DNA of 47,679 bases from a virus: the IMG/VR virus record IMGVR_UViG_3300006924_000041, positions 1 through 47,679 of that record. The stretch is one strand, 5' to 3'. A program made the position numbers and the translations under genes. Shown here one piece after another: positions 25,301-36,900 of this stretch (the first letter of the stretch is position 1; each line of letters starts with the position of its first letter). A model generated the notes under the pieces. It ran no database searches. It had not been told where the DNA came from and worked only from the letters and a program-made list of their open reading frames with translations.

Positions 25301-28300
25301 ACAGTCTCTCCTGCTAGGAAAGATCCACTAGACATAGTGACTTGCAGTAATTTTGGTATGACATCAATATTTGAATTGCCACCAAAGAAAGCATAATGAT
25401 TTGTTGATGGTTGCAAAGCAGAAGCAGTAAACTCAATATTTCTAGATCTTAGTTTATCTGATGATCTAGAACTAGTTAATAAATTTGCAATGTATGAATT
25501 TGACCAATCACTTTGAGTTTTGACAATATTACCAGATCTGACATTGAGAGTTTTTACCCAAGTATCTGATGAAGGTCTTAACTTAATATTTCCATTATAA
25601 TTTTCTACACCAAATGGATTAACTTGCTGACTCTGAGTTGCAAAAGTTTGTTGTATATCAGTCCATAAAGTTGAAGAATAATTTAATGTAACTAGATCGC
25701 CAGTTTTTTTGACATTTGGATCAGTTAAAGTAAAATTAGATGAAAAGTCCAGAGTATCAGTGTTTTCAGTAGTGGTTGGTGCTAACTGAGATTTTAATGA
25801 AGAGAATGAAATGTCGGAACGCAATTCATCAGATGCTAAATCTACTGTTGTATTTGCATCTGGATTATCAATATCAATAAATGTGGTTCCCTTAAAATTA
25901 TCTACAAAGAATCCAGATTTAAACCTGGATAAACCATCTACATCTTGTATTTGTAGTGACTGAGTGCTTAATTCTAATAATGTTAGAGATGTTACTTTTT
26001 CAACATTTTCTAATCGATCTTCAATATTACGAAGATCACGCATGGTATAACGCTTATTATTAGTAAGTTTTATTTTTACATCGTCAGGATTATATAAGTA
26101 TGCTGGCAACTCAAGAGTTGCTAATTCCATTGATTCGTCAATTTTACCGGGTTTTACTGGTGAGGCAGATGAAACTCCTTCAATATGATTAATAGTGCCA
26201 CTCTTATTCAATACAATTTTATCTATTCTAGGCAGGTAATATGAATAACCAATTATAGAACTTTCATTTGGTGCAACAACTAATGTTGAATTAGATCCTA
26301 CTGATCCAAAATCTCTACTAGAGAATGCAAATGGCGAAGCATTAGTTGCCGAGAAAGGTGAAACTCTTGGTCTAAAATCTAAAGTATCTGTTGCTCGAAC
26401 TCCACCCTTAAGTTTTGGAATATCTGATACATACCTCTCATTATTATAACTATTAACACTAAAGACATCTCCACTATCACTAGTAGGAACCTTATAATAA
26501 TCAAAAATGATCATTAATCTTTTAGATGGAATGAATGCATCTGATTTTCTAATAATTCTAGAATAATCGCAATATTGTTCTCTATGTCCTTTATCCAAAT
26601 TATAATCGTCAGTTTTATTAGTATAATTTCCATTACCAATAGATAATACTGCAGATCTTATACCAGAGTCTTCAAAAGAAACAGTTTCATTTGGAGCAAA
26701 CTTTTCAGAATTTAAATAAACAAACTCAATTTGGGATGCAGATGTTTTAGTGACAATTTGACCAACAGCACCACTACTCTGCCCAATAACTTTTTCACCG
26801 AGAATTGCAGTATTATTTAAATTTAATCCTGCAGAAAAATTGAGATTATCTAATACAACACTAGCATCATCTAGTGACTCATATATAGCGATGATTTTAC
26901 AAACATCAGGTAAATTTAGCGAAATCTCACTATCTTCAACACGAAGACCATGATAAGCGTTATATGTTAAACCATTGGTGCTAGTGCTAACACCAGAATT
27001 TGTATTCGAAACTTCTATTTTCTCACTCTTAATATAATTTTTTTGTTTATTAACAATACCAACTTTTTTGACTATAGTATTCACTAAAACATTATTTTGA
27101 TTTGGAATTAATCCGTTAATAGTCACATCTTGAGAATTTGCTGATACTACAACCTGATCGGATGATAGATTTGCGGATGTTCCATTGCTATAAAAAACAG
27201 CATATCTATCTTGAGCATATGGTTCAAAGAAACAACTAGTAATACCAACATCAGTTCGATCAACTGTTAAACTTCCATTATTATCTGTCGATTTACCATT
27301 TGCTTGTCTCTGAACTAACAGATTTGATCCAGTAAATGATACATTAGATACATTTTTAGAATTTATCTCAGAATATAAATGTGATTTATCTGAATTTCTA
27401 ATATCTGGAGTGATAATTTTGAAGTTATAAGTTCCACTTACAACACCATTTAATGCTACGCCTTGCACAGCAGTTGTGCTCGCCAAATTAATAGATAAAG
27501 TGTTAGTTGAAATACCCGATACTCTATTTAATGTTGGATATTCATTACCAGGAATTTGATATTTAATTATAGTATCAGTCGTAATGCCAGAAAAATTTCT
27601 GCCAGCAACTGTGGCAATACCAGATTGATTTGATGATGCACTAATCGTTAAGGAATCGGAAATACTAAAATTCTTAGGAATTGTTTCTATACCGATAGTA
27701 TCACCACTAAAATTAACTGCTAATCCATTTCCGCCACCAGTAGATTGAAATACTGATTTAATATCTTTGGGTCCAAAAACTTTAATAGATGTAATTGATC
27801 TGCTAAATGAATCTACAAATTCTACACCATTTAAACTGGAAACCTCAATTTCTTCACTAGTTGCAAAAGATCCAGAAGTTTGTGAAATAGTGATAACTGA
27901 TCCATTTTTTGAATGAACATAACCAGTCGCACCACTTTGCTTACCCCTCACAATAGAATCTACTGGTACATCATTAGCATTTGATACTGAAGATGTTAAT
28001 TGTAATTCTGTAAAAGTTTGAATATCATAAAGATAAAGATTCCATTCATTTTGTTGAGTAAACTCATTTGCATCTGAAAGAGAGAATGAATAAACTCTTG
28101 CAACACCAACTTGTGTTCCAGTTCCTGAAGTATTATTTTCTTTTCTTTGACTAAAAAGATTTACTGAAAAATTATTATTAATTCCAATACTAGGTGTTCC
28201 TTCAACATTATTGAGTTTAACTTTATTTCCCATTTCAAATGGGATTAATGCAGTAGGTATACTTTCAGTTGCTCTTGGTTTTCTAACATCTAAAATAGAA

Positions 28301-29409
28301 GATGAAGTTTTTTCAATATCAAAACCACGAACATATGCCTTTCCTGGAGAAACTTTAACTGCTAATAAATTTTCTTCTGGTACATTTCCTTGTTCTGTAA
28401 CTTGATTTGAAAAGTATACACCATCAGATCCTAATCTATCATTAAGACAATTATCAATCTCAATATTGAACTGATCTACTGCATAATCACCAGATTCTTC
28501 GAAAGTTCTTTTAGCAAGGTAATCTCTAACTTGAGAATATGTACTACTATCTTGAATTTTTTTAACAACACCATCATTTACTCTGAGAAGTTCAACAAAA
28601 TCCTTATCATCAGTATCAGTTAATCTTTTTTTAGATAATTTTGCTGTAATTTTTAGTCTATCTGCACCGGGAGCAGCATAGTTTGAAAATCCTCTAGCAT
28701 TATCATATAATGAGTTATCTTCCTGTGCATCAATTATACTTTCACTAATAGATAGACCAACTCTATAAGAAGGTGCATTTGAGTATTGATCTAAAATTAA
28801 TGTATCTGCAGAAATATTGAGAAAATGTCCTCTTATAAAATAAGTTCCATCTAAAATTGAAACTGAAGATGCAGTAAATGTCGATTCTGAATTGATTGTG
28901 CTACCAAAAGTATCCCCGGAAGGTATTGTTGTATTTCCGTAAGTTAAATTATCTAAGACAACCAGAGTTTCTGCATCTCTAAATTGACTGATATTAAAAC
29001 TGGAGTCAGCACTAACGTATTTTACGTATAAAGTATAATCACCAGTATCTGATTCATTATTTTTTAATACTTTTTGAACAACTGCAGTTAACTGTGAGAT
29101 CTGCCCCTTTATTCTTTTACCAACTAATTGATCAATATATAACCCAACACTTAGTCCAACATGAGTTGGATTAATTTTTACTGCATAATATGATGGATTG
29201 TATGTAATATTACCTGGTATTACAATAGATCCATCTTTAAAAAAGTGGTTTCCAAAAGTGCTAACTTGATTTTGTAAACTACTCTGAAGAGATGTCAGTT
29301 CCCTTGACTGAACTGGATATCCTGGTTTGAAAAGGATCCTATAAAAATTATTATTTGGATCAAAATCATCAAAATATGGGGAAACATTTAAGTTTGATTT
29401 TTGTGACAT
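22315..29409 (-). CDS. Giant DUF4815-type baseplate/fibre protein
   Basis: The 2364-residue product opens with NVSPYFDDFDPNNNFYRILF and PGYPVQSRELTSLQSSLQNQ, the hallmark of DUF4815 virion proteins. FKDGSIVIPGNITYNPSYYAV follows. Residues about 1550-1660 form a separate domain (SQTFRSDNTGGFITELDLYF, then KVFVEIRET, then YALTIYCPTSEDYEVWIGET) shared with many contractile-tail fibre proteins. Residues about 1765-1850 carry two GSGY-type repeats, and about 1980-2030 a VNDEIISYSG module. The C-terminus SFTGFSIKIVMSGD ... FQDLRAIAL is also conserved in tail fibres. It sits where T4 encodes gp9-gp12, so it is probably the peripheral baseplate or fibre-attachment protein. None of T4 gp9, gp10, gp11 or gp12 is recognisable here. 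Confidence 0.88.
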   Translation of the reverse strand: MSQKSNLNVSPYFDDFDPNNNFYRILFKPGYPVQSRELTSLQSSLQNQVSTFGNHFFKDGSIVIPGNITYNPSYYAVKINPTHVGLSVGLYIDQLVGKRIKGQISQLTAVVQKVLKNNESDTGDYTLYVKYVSADSSFNISQFRDAETLVVLDNLTYGNTTIPSGDTFGSTINSESTFTASSVSILDGTYFIRGHFLNISADTLILDQYSNAPSYRVGLSISESIIDAQEDNSLYDNARGFSNYAAPGADRLKITAKLSKKRLTDTDDKDFVELLRVNDGVVKKIQDSSTYSQVRDYLAKRTFEESGDYAVDQFNIEIDNCLNDRLGSDGVYFSNQVTEQGNVPEENLLAVKVSPGKAYVRGFDIEKTSSSILDVRKPRATESIPTALIPFEMGNKVKLNNVEGTPSIGINNNFSVNLFSQRKENNTSGTGTQVGVARVYSFSLSDANEFTQQNEWNLYLYDIQTFTELQLTSSVSNANDVPVDSIVRGKQSGATGYVHSKNGSVITISQTSGSFATSEEIEVSSLNGVEFVDSFSRSITSIKVFGPKDIKSVFQSTGGGNGLAVNFSGDTIGIETIPKNFSISDSLTISASSNQSGIATVAGRNFSGITTDTIIKYQIPGNEYPTLNRVSGISTNTLSINLASTTAVQGVALNGVVSGTYNFKIITPDIRNSDKSHLYSEINSKNVSNVSFTGSNLLVQRQANGKSTDNNGSLTVDRTDVGITSCFFEPYAQDRYAVFYSNGTSANLSSDQVVVSANSQDVTINGLIPNQNNVLVNTIVKKVGIVNKQKNYIKSEKIEVSNTNSGVSTSTNGLTYNAYHGLRVEDSEISLNLPDVCKIIAIYESLDDASVVLDNLNFSAGLNLNNTAILGEKVIGQSSGAVGQIVTKTSASQIEFVYLNSEKFAPNETVSFEDSGIRSAVLSIGNGNYTNKTDDYNLDKGHREQYCDYSRIIRKSDAFIPSKRLMIIFDYYKVPTSDSGDVFSVNSYNNERYVSDIPKLKGGVRATDTLDFRPRVSPFSATNASPFAFSSRDFGSVGSNSTLVVAPNESSIIGYSYYLPRIDKIVLNKSGTINHIEGVSSASPVKPGKIDESMELATLELPAYLYNPDDVKIKLTNNKRYTMRDLRNIEDRLENVEKVTSLTLLELSTQSLQIQDVDGLSRFKSGFFVDNFKGTTFIDIDNPDANTTVDLASDELRSDISFSSLKSQLAPTTTENTDTLDFSSNFTLTDPNVKKTGDLVTLNYSSTLWTDIQQTFATQSQQVNPFGVENYNGNIKLRPSSDTWVKTLNVRSGNIVKTQSDWSNSYIANLLTSSRSSDKLRSRNIEFTASALQPSTNHYAFFGGNSNIDVIPKLLQVTMSSGSFLAGETVYGYNDGVKVASFRLASANHKTGPYSSPSSVYEKNPYTPALDLATVYSSSTPTINIDTFSLSDDSEGRFYGYVFEGMILIGETSSGQATVNAQSLTTDVVGDLIGCLFIKNPLRSPVPATTFRNGTKTFKLSTSSSNSSNNNVKFTEATFYSSGILSSETYTESIVVRKSPQALPLNALRRDPLSQTFRSDNTGGFITELDLYFGQKDSTEKVFVEIRETDIGGTPKNKLIQDYARVGILPSEITTSTDGSVPTRVALPSPLYVQPNKQYALTIYCPTSEDYEVWIGETNQPTVSTQSYPDADQVIYSNQYTGGNLFKPQNGSVWQPVISQDLKFRIYKAQFASSSGTAYFHNPAISIGSTYATIDTNIPKLSNNPIKTLPRKLDVGISTTYALQNILTVGTKVAEGSNTGIIESLGGNINTVSIGNVGVGYSNGSYNGVPLYTINGKGFGATVNITVTNNQIDSVAMAATGNGYRNGDLLGITTASSGNSGRNASIVVTDVPNIDTLYLTNVRGETFGIDQDVSYYNDSTLVAMAGTIVRSSAISSNLNTGNVLEVSHYNHGMHSDTNKVNISGIQPDTPSTTLSAAIVSTNTTISIANTSNFTTFEGSPVTGSNPGYVIVNDEIISYSGVNVGSIVLLTRGENESIIRNHSNGDSIRKYELNGVSLTRINNSHDMPTDQVLVSAREIDKYHVEFVRPANKNSGFNMLNFASFGSFGGNNCRATQNIQFNEIIPYFNYINPENTNVSATLRTVSGTSAGGNEASFIDQGYESVSLNEPNRLSTPRLVCSRINETDQLPTLTRSRSLTLGIRMETNNSSLSPVIDLTESATFAFIRNRLDMPVTNYITDPRVKQNIDDPHASTYISNIVNLDKPASSLKVLLTAYRNSSSDFRVLYKLIRPDSSEVEQTYELFPGYNNLRDTDGDGIGDSVIDTYLNDGLPDVQTRASVQNEFLEYQFTADNLESFTGFSIKIVMSGDNEAYAPIFQDLRAIALA

Positions 29410-29411
29410 CT

Positions 29412-30968
29412 TTAGAATTCCAGTATGATTTTAATATCTTCTTTTTGTCTTTGGTTTCGATTTACCCGAGGTCTATTATCAATGTAAATAATATCCCCTG
29501 ATCCTTTATTTATCTCAGGTAGAGAGATGCCATTTGTAAACTGAGTTGCTAAGTTAACATTTTTTGTTGATGAGATGGAAGTTGTTATTCCAGTGAAGTT
29601 TTGATCAATTGTTCCACTAAAACTATTATTTGACGTTATAGTTCCACCATTTTTTATAAAGGAAACTTTTTTTGCTTCAGATACAATGGTTTTAGAATCT
29701 TTTTGATCTAAAGATCCTGGATTAAAATATAAAGATCTATCTTGGAAATACTTTAGAACTTTAGTTTGTTCATCATATGATGCCATATATCCTGTTGCAG
29801 TTCCAACTCCAATTACTGACTGATAAATTCTATTCCCCGGAGCAGCATCTTCTGGGTTTGAAACAGATGATAATTTAAATCCACCTAAATTAGAAAATTG
29901 ACTTTCTTGAAAAATTGAAGACGCTGATCCAATTCTTGCTGGATTTTTAATAATACCAATTTGAGAAAATCTAGTATCTATTGGAAAATCTTTTGTTGAA
30001 GAATCAAATCTCGAATAAACAAGAACTCGATCAGTTCCTAATTCATTGTAAATATCATAACCATGGCCTCTTGATGGGGGAATGATTGGTATTAGGTGTG
30101 CAAACCCAGTTGCTCCAGAATTTATTGTTGATAAATCAACTCTTCCATATGAATATCCACTTCCTCCCGCAGATACAGTTGCTGAAACTATTTTTCCACC
30201 AACAACATTTACAACTGCTTTTCCACCTACACCATCACCAAGAATGTCTAATTCTGCATCAGTTGTATTATATCCAGAACCTTCAGATTGAACATATATT
30301 TTTTTAATCTGATTTTCATTAATTGTTGAGTCTCCATTATCTCTTACAGATACTATTTGAGAATCTGCAGTAGTATCCCAATTATTTGGAATTGGAATAT
30401 ATTCGATAGAATCAAATTTTATAATATCGCTAGGAGATACCGTAAAAAGATATTTCCAAATATAACCATCTCCACTTTCACCCGCCCTAGAAGGTTCTAA
30501 ATCAACAAAAGTAGGTTCATCCTGCGAAAAATTGCCCCCAATATTAGTTCCCGATGCTCCATTATCAATACAAACATATACACGAAAATCGCTGTTCATT
30601 ACATAATAATTTGCATCGTATAATCTTGTAGAATTTGTTTGTGGTGAAGGATTTGAAACACTATAATCATGTCTATACATTTCATATACAGTCCCTTGCG
30701 ACCAATCAACTCTTCTAACTAATCTCCTGATATCATTAGTAGTAATTCTCTTACCAAAAATCATTGTATCTTTTACATGATTTAAATATGTAAAATTGTC
30801 AATAGGTGATGGAGTATTAGTATCCCAAGTAGTCGACCTACCAAATCCAACTGCTGTAGGATTCACCAAGCTTAAGAAAACATAGAATGAATTATCAGTA
30901 TTACTGACAGAACCCACAAAGTTAGATGCGTTTAAAATTCTAAATTGATCTGTGACAATCGCAGACAT
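29412..30968 (-). CDS. 8: Baseplate wedge protein gp8
   Basis: The 518-residue product keeps the T4 gp8 landmarks. AIVTDQFRILNASNF is at the start, DIRRLVRRVDWSQGTVYEMY in the middle and GDGYIWKYLFTVSPSD after it (T4 GDGYVWEYLFEIPPD). The ending is IIYIDNRPRVNRNQRQKEDI plus KIILEF (T4 MIYMENRPPIIMAMDQTEEINILFTF). T4 gp8 is 334 residues. The extra length includes residues about 220-280 with two GSGY-type repeats (VQSEGSGYNTTDAEL and VSAGGSGYSYGRVDL). gp8 binds gp7 in the baseplate wedge. A perfect TATAAATA box lies 18 bases before the ATG. Confidence 0.95.
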   Translation of the reverse strand: MSAIVTDQFRILNASNFVGSVSNTDNSFYVFLSLVNPTAVGFGRSTTWDTNTPSPIDNFTYLNHVKDTMIFGKRITTNDIRRLVRRVDWSQGTVYEMYRHDYSVSNPSPQTNSTRLYDANYYVMNSDFRVYVCIDNGASGTNIGGNFSQDEPTFVDLEPSRAGESGDGYIWKYLFTVSPSDIIKFDSIEYIPIPNNWDTTADSQIVSVRDNGDSTINENQIKKIYVQSEGSGYNTTDAELDILGDGVGGKAVVNVVGGKIVSATVSAGGSGYSYGRVDLSTINSGATGFAHLIPIIPPSRGHGYDIYNELGTDRVLVYSRFDSSTKDFPIDTRFSQIGIIKNPARIGSASSIFQESQFSNLGGFKLSSVSNPEDAAPGNRIYQSVIGVGTATGYMASYDEQTKVLKYFQDRSLYFNPGSLDQKDSKTIVSEAKKVSFIKNGGTITSNNSFSGTIDQNFTGITTSISSTKNVNLATQFTNGISLPEINKGSGDIIYIDNRPRVNRNQRQKEDIKIILEF

Positions 30969-30986
30969 ATTACTAACGTTTTTATA

Positions 30987-30994
30987 TATTTATA
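30987..30994 (-). promoter_or_regulatory. Late promoter of gene 8
   Basis: Exact TATAAATA on the minus strand, 18 bases before the gp8 ATG, in the 31-base gap after the giant gp7 gene. It would allow gp8 and the DUF4815 gene to be transcribed independently of the 13.6-kb gene upstream. Confidence 0.73.
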
Positions 30995-30999
30995 AATGA

Positions 31000-33900
31000 T
31001 TATCCAAGATCCTTTCTTAGAGATCCATTATCTCTAAGCCCAAATCCTCTTCTTTGGAGAACCGGGAAGGATGATAAACCAGAATTAACAGTAAATCCAG
31101 AAACTGCAACACCGATTGCTCCAGTTCCTCTTTCAAATCCTGCAAGTCTACCCCAAGAGAATGATCCACAAGGGTTAGATCTTGATCCGGTAGTTGTTGC
31201 TATACTAATATTATCTGTTGATGATAAAATATTCGCAGTAATAATACCAGTTAAATTGGATCTTGTGAATGAATGTACATAGTATATATTATCGATAAAT
31301 GCTGTTCCTACACCAACAATATCATTGTCATTACCATCAATTGATGTTACACCGGCACCAACTGTTGTATTTGAAATTAGTATTGGGAATCCAACTTCTA
31401 ATGAGTTGATATTATCAGTTTGTTCAAATTCTAAATCAAATCTAATTGCTTTATCTACTCCAATTCCACTAGCAGTTGATATGCCAGTTATAATTCCACT
31501 ATAACCAGATACAAATCTGATACCAGAAATAAGTTCTTTATTCGTATTTGGTAATTTTGTGATTATTGCTGGAGTTGCAGTAGTTGTATAACCAGATCCT
31601 GGATTAGTTACTGTGACTGAGGCAATAGTGCCAGCAGCAGAAACAATAGTGGTTGCAACTGCTTTCTCTTGATCTTGATATAAACCAAAATCAAATGTTC
31701 TGGTAATTGATGTAGTATTGCCTGTAGATTTGTTTAGTTCAATTTCGCCATTATTAAAGGTTTTTATACCAACAACAGTAAATGTGCTGTCTATAATTTC
31801 CAAACTACCAACAAATGCTTTATTCAGTGAATGACCAACTCTAATTTGTGAGGTATTAATCCCAGTAATAGCAGTTGATCCAATACCAATAGTTCCAACT
31901 CTTTCCGCAATTTCTGTTTTAAATACTGTGCCTATTCCGCCGATGGGTGGTGCAATCTGAACAGCAATTGATGAAGATGGAATATAACCACTACCACCAG
32001 AAATAACTTTAACTTCTGATATAGTTCCTGCAACAGAAACTACTGATGTAAATGCTGCCCCAATGGGACTTACTAAATCTGGCAATAGTAGGGCAGAGGT
32101 TTCTCTAATTTGAATTTCGGAATTATTTTCTTCGTAATTAAAGAATTGGGCATCATCCACAAAAATCTCAGTATCAATGGGATTAAAGTTCTTTATCAAC
32201 TTTGCAGTAGGATAAACTTGCCCTTCAAGAGAATCTCTCGCCTTTGTTTGCGCGTTATCATTAATTAATAGATCTCTTTTCTGTTTAGTCCATGAAACTG
32301 GTTTATCATTGGTTTCATCTATGCCATCACCAAGATATATGCCAGTTTCAACAGTATCTGCAGATATGATTGTAGATACAATTCTCTTATCCTGTGTTAC
32401 AGTCCCTGTAATTGAATCATTTTTATAAATTTGAAGGTCATCACCAGGTTTAATAGTCTCATCAACATCAATTTCAACACTATCATCTCCACGAGTTCCT
32501 CTATAGAAGAATACATCAACTTTATCTTCTTTTTTGGGCGGTTCTCTAAAGATAAAGGTTGTTCCACCTTCAAATATGTAAGAAACATTAGGTTCTTGCA
32601 TAACACCATTAATATAAATTAGTAAAATTGAATTAAAGTCAATTAATGAGGATGTAGTATCACTGTTATTTTTTTCAAAACTCAATAATTGTCCATTCTT
32701 AAATAATGGGAATCTAGTTCTGATACTATCTTGTCTAGATGCATTGCTATCGATGTAATCGAATTCTCCAAGTTGCCATGATGCAAAAGAATCATTAAAT
32801 ACCTCTTCAACTGTAAAGAAAATTTCTTCTATTGGTGACGATAGTCCTGCAGCAGTCACTAAACCAACGGGTTTTAAAACATCTCCCCTACGGAATGCAT
32901 ATCCAGTTTTAGAAACATAGTATTTTTCAACTTCAAAATATGAAGTACCAATACCAACTGATGATGGCCCCATTTCAAAGGTTATTGACATTCCAATACC
33001 AACATCAGTTGTATTACCCATACCCAATCTAGAAACACCCATCATAGATAAATTTTCATAAGATGGACTATCAACAGTTACGAGAGGATTCACATATCCA
33101 CTTCCACCATCAATAATATTAAATGCTAATGTGCCACCTGCTCCAACAGTTGCTGTGATATTTGCTCCAGTTCCTGCGCCACCACCAGCACCAATATTGA
33201 CGGAAATTGTATTTTCATTTAGTGAAGTAACTGCAGTTTGAATTCCAACAACAGGATCAGTTGATCTTGGATATAATTGTTCTGTTCTAAATCCATCACT
33301 AGAACACTTGAAGGTTAGAGATTCTCTTGCAATTTGAACAGTATCACTATTTGTCAATCCGTGGTTTGGTATCGTTAATAGTAAAGTGCCACTATAAGAT
33401 GTATATTTTGCATTGGTTGGTGTTCTACTGATACCAGCAACAATAGAATTTGCAATCGCACTTACAAATGTATGTGCATATTGTTGTCCAACAGGAGATG
33501 GACCAACATTAACAGTAATCGTGTTTGCAGTTGTTGCAATAATATTCAATACTGCACCAAATGCAGCATCTGTGCTACGCGGATAAGTATGATTAGAACC
33601 ATTACTGTCTAATGTACATGTAAATGTTAATGAATTGCCACCAATAGTAATAACATTATCTGTTGTTAATGTATGAGAACCTATAGTAAGTCTTAAAGTG
33701 CCGGTAGTTTGATTATAAATCGCATTAGATGCTGTAAATACTCCTTTAGAATTGTCAGCAATTGAATTTGACGAAGATCTAATAAACCTATGCACATATG
33801 AAAGATCGGTAACAGCAACTCCAACAGTTTCACCATAATATCCAGAACCAAAAGTTAAGTTGGTAAAGTATTCTCTAACTGATCCACCAGTTTCATATGT

Positions 33901-36900
33901 GTGTGGAATAGTGCTAGTTCCAACGTTAACTTCAAAGGTTTTTGCTGAAGAAATGCCAGTAACTGGATATACATAATCACCACTACTTCCATCTGGGAAG
34001 ATTGTAGTTGTTCCTGCTCCACTAGAACATGAGAATTCTAGACCCAAAAGATGAACATGAGTTCCAGATCCATAAAGATTATGTGGAGTATTAGTTGTAA
34101 TTTTTAAAATACCAGTTTTGTCATCGTATAGTGAAGTGCTGATACTAACAACTTTATTACTGAATGTTGATACACCAGATAAAGTTGCTATAGATCCACC
34201 AGCACCAACAAATGGTTTAACTTTAGAACCTACTAATGGTGCATAACCAAGACCACCTGTAGATGCGAGAGAAATCACAATTCCACCTCTTGGTATCTGA
34301 TTCTGGTTTACATCAGATTCGGATATAATTACATCATCAGTTCCTGATCTAGTAATACCGGTAAAAGTTACACTTGAAATACCCGTATTAGAATCAGAAG
34401 CAAAATTGTAATTATTACCTATATTATTAACAGTATCTGGAGTTTGGAAAATATCATTAATGAATACTAAGTTACTTCCGGGTTCCAAACCTAGAGTATT
34501 TTTATCTTCACGTTTTACTGAGAAAGTTCTACCAATTCCATTAAATCCTAAAGAAATGTCATCATAAATCTTGTTACCTGTATAATCATTTCTCAAATAA
34601 ACTCTACCATTAAATGATGATTTTGGTAGAGCAAGAGCACTTGCATTTAATCTATCATTATTACCCTTACCATCAGGCGCTTGGGTGAAATAAATTTTAT
34701 TGCCAACTATATTGAAAGCACCTTTATAGATTCTTACTTCTGATCCATCCTGATGATTTGTGGCAGCAGATCCCACAAATCCTCTCGAAACTTGAATAAC
34801 TGGGAACGTTCCAATTCCAGTGATTGGACCTGTATTTGTTGTTCCTAATCCAACATTCTGAATTTCTAAGAATTCATTATCAACTTTAAGAATATCTCTA
34901 GGTCTAATAGAGGAAATTCCTGAAAGCGACAGGAAAGTTGCACCGACTCCAATTGATCCACCACCATTATTTTGTAAATTAAATACTAATGGGGTATACA
35001 TTAATGGATATTGTGTAACACCATCAACGGTAATTAATGATTTTTCAAGTTTTTTCTTCATCTCTAACTTGTGGCGATTACCAGATCCACTATTAGTATA
35101 TGTGAATCCAATGCCACTACCACCTGCGGTTCCAGTTAACTTGAAACTATCTTTTGATACTCTGATAGCAAATACCTTTTCAGGCATAATGTCGGTGGTT
35201 ATACCAGTAGTATGCGTTCCCCTAAATGTGGATCCTGTAGAAACATTTGATATTTCTACAGACCAGTTTGAAGTATCTGTGAAATAAATTCTATTGTCTC
35301 CACCACTAATATTAACAGATGCTGTGATAGAATTAATTCCAACAGCAAATACTGATCCTATACTGGTATTATCTCCAGAAAATATTCCTGCTCCAACTTT
35401 AATGAGTGATGTATTCGCAATACCAGTAATTACACTAGATCCTGCACCGATAACATCACCAACAAAATAAGTATTAAAGGTTTGAATACCTACTATAGTT
35501 GTATTTGCTGGGATTCCTGTTCCAAATATTTTAGCATTTGTTGTGAGACCTTCAGAATTTGCAATACCAGTAATAGTGGAAAATCCAGTTGCTACAATAT
35601 CACCAGTAAATATTGTTCCATTAACAACAGTAGTTCCAATTCCAACTGAGGATGGATCAATACCAATTAGAGATGACGATGGGGTATAAATTAATTCTTC
35701 ACCAGTTTCGAAGAAGTGGTCAGCAATATTAAAAACACCACTAGATTGATTTAATATTGAAGAGGTTGATGGATTAAAAGTTTTTTCAAAAATAGGAACT
35801 CTCTTATAGTTTAAATCAAAATCAATTTTATCTTTTCCAAATTCATTAAGTGAACCATAAAATGCATTCGAAATTCCTTCGCGTAAATTACCAACTTCGA
35901 AGTCTACCGGAAAGTTAAATTCATCAATATCTGCATATATGTGTTGATTATATGATTGTAATGAAATTTCATCAGATAAAAATTCAGTATCTGGATGGAA
36001 CTTGACTATTGCGATAGATCCATCCATTTCCTGAGAAAATGTTCCAATTCCAGAATTGGTTCCAATATTCATAAATGGTGATTGTTGAATATTGACTCTA
36101 GATTGATCGGCAACTATTGATAAGTTATGGATGGATGTAGTATCACCAATAGAAACTTTAATAATAGATTTTTGAGTAAATTGTAACGTAGTGTCAAATT
36201 GGAATACTGTTGATATGCCAGTAATTGTTGATATTTGAGAATCAAACTTAGCAGTTCTTTCAGTTCCTGGAATTTGTCCGTCAACAAGATAATGATATGT
36301 TCCAACACCGGCAGCAGTAGATCCAATACCTACAGTCTTTGTTTTGACCATCAAATTACTATTAATGTCATTTTCAAATGACAATGAGATAATTCCACCA
36401 GAAACATTTAATCCAAATGTACCAATATTCTGACCAGAAAATTGTTGTAATGGTAGAGTATCATAGTAAAATTCTGATATATGAGTATCTGAACCATCAT
36501 AATGTGCTACTACTTCAAAGTAGTTCATTCTGTTAGTATCAGTATCCAAAACTTGAGCAACTGTATATGTGGTATCATAATCACTAGATAGTGCTCTGAA
36601 TACATCGGTTTTAAAACCAACTAATCCACTATTATCTGCAGGTCCGAGAGCGTTAGATCTGGCATCAATTCTAACACAACCAAATTCTGTAAATCCAATA
36701 CCAATTGTAGGAGTAAATGACTCTCTATAAACTTTTAAATTGTAATTAAAATCATTTGGATTTGAGGGATCAAATACTAATGTTGGATCTCCACTGGCAG
36801 CAAAGTCGCCACTAAATTCTCCAAGTTTGTTATCCGTAAATAAATCAAGTTTATTGAATGTATATGTGTTATCATAATCATTTAATATAATAATCTCACT

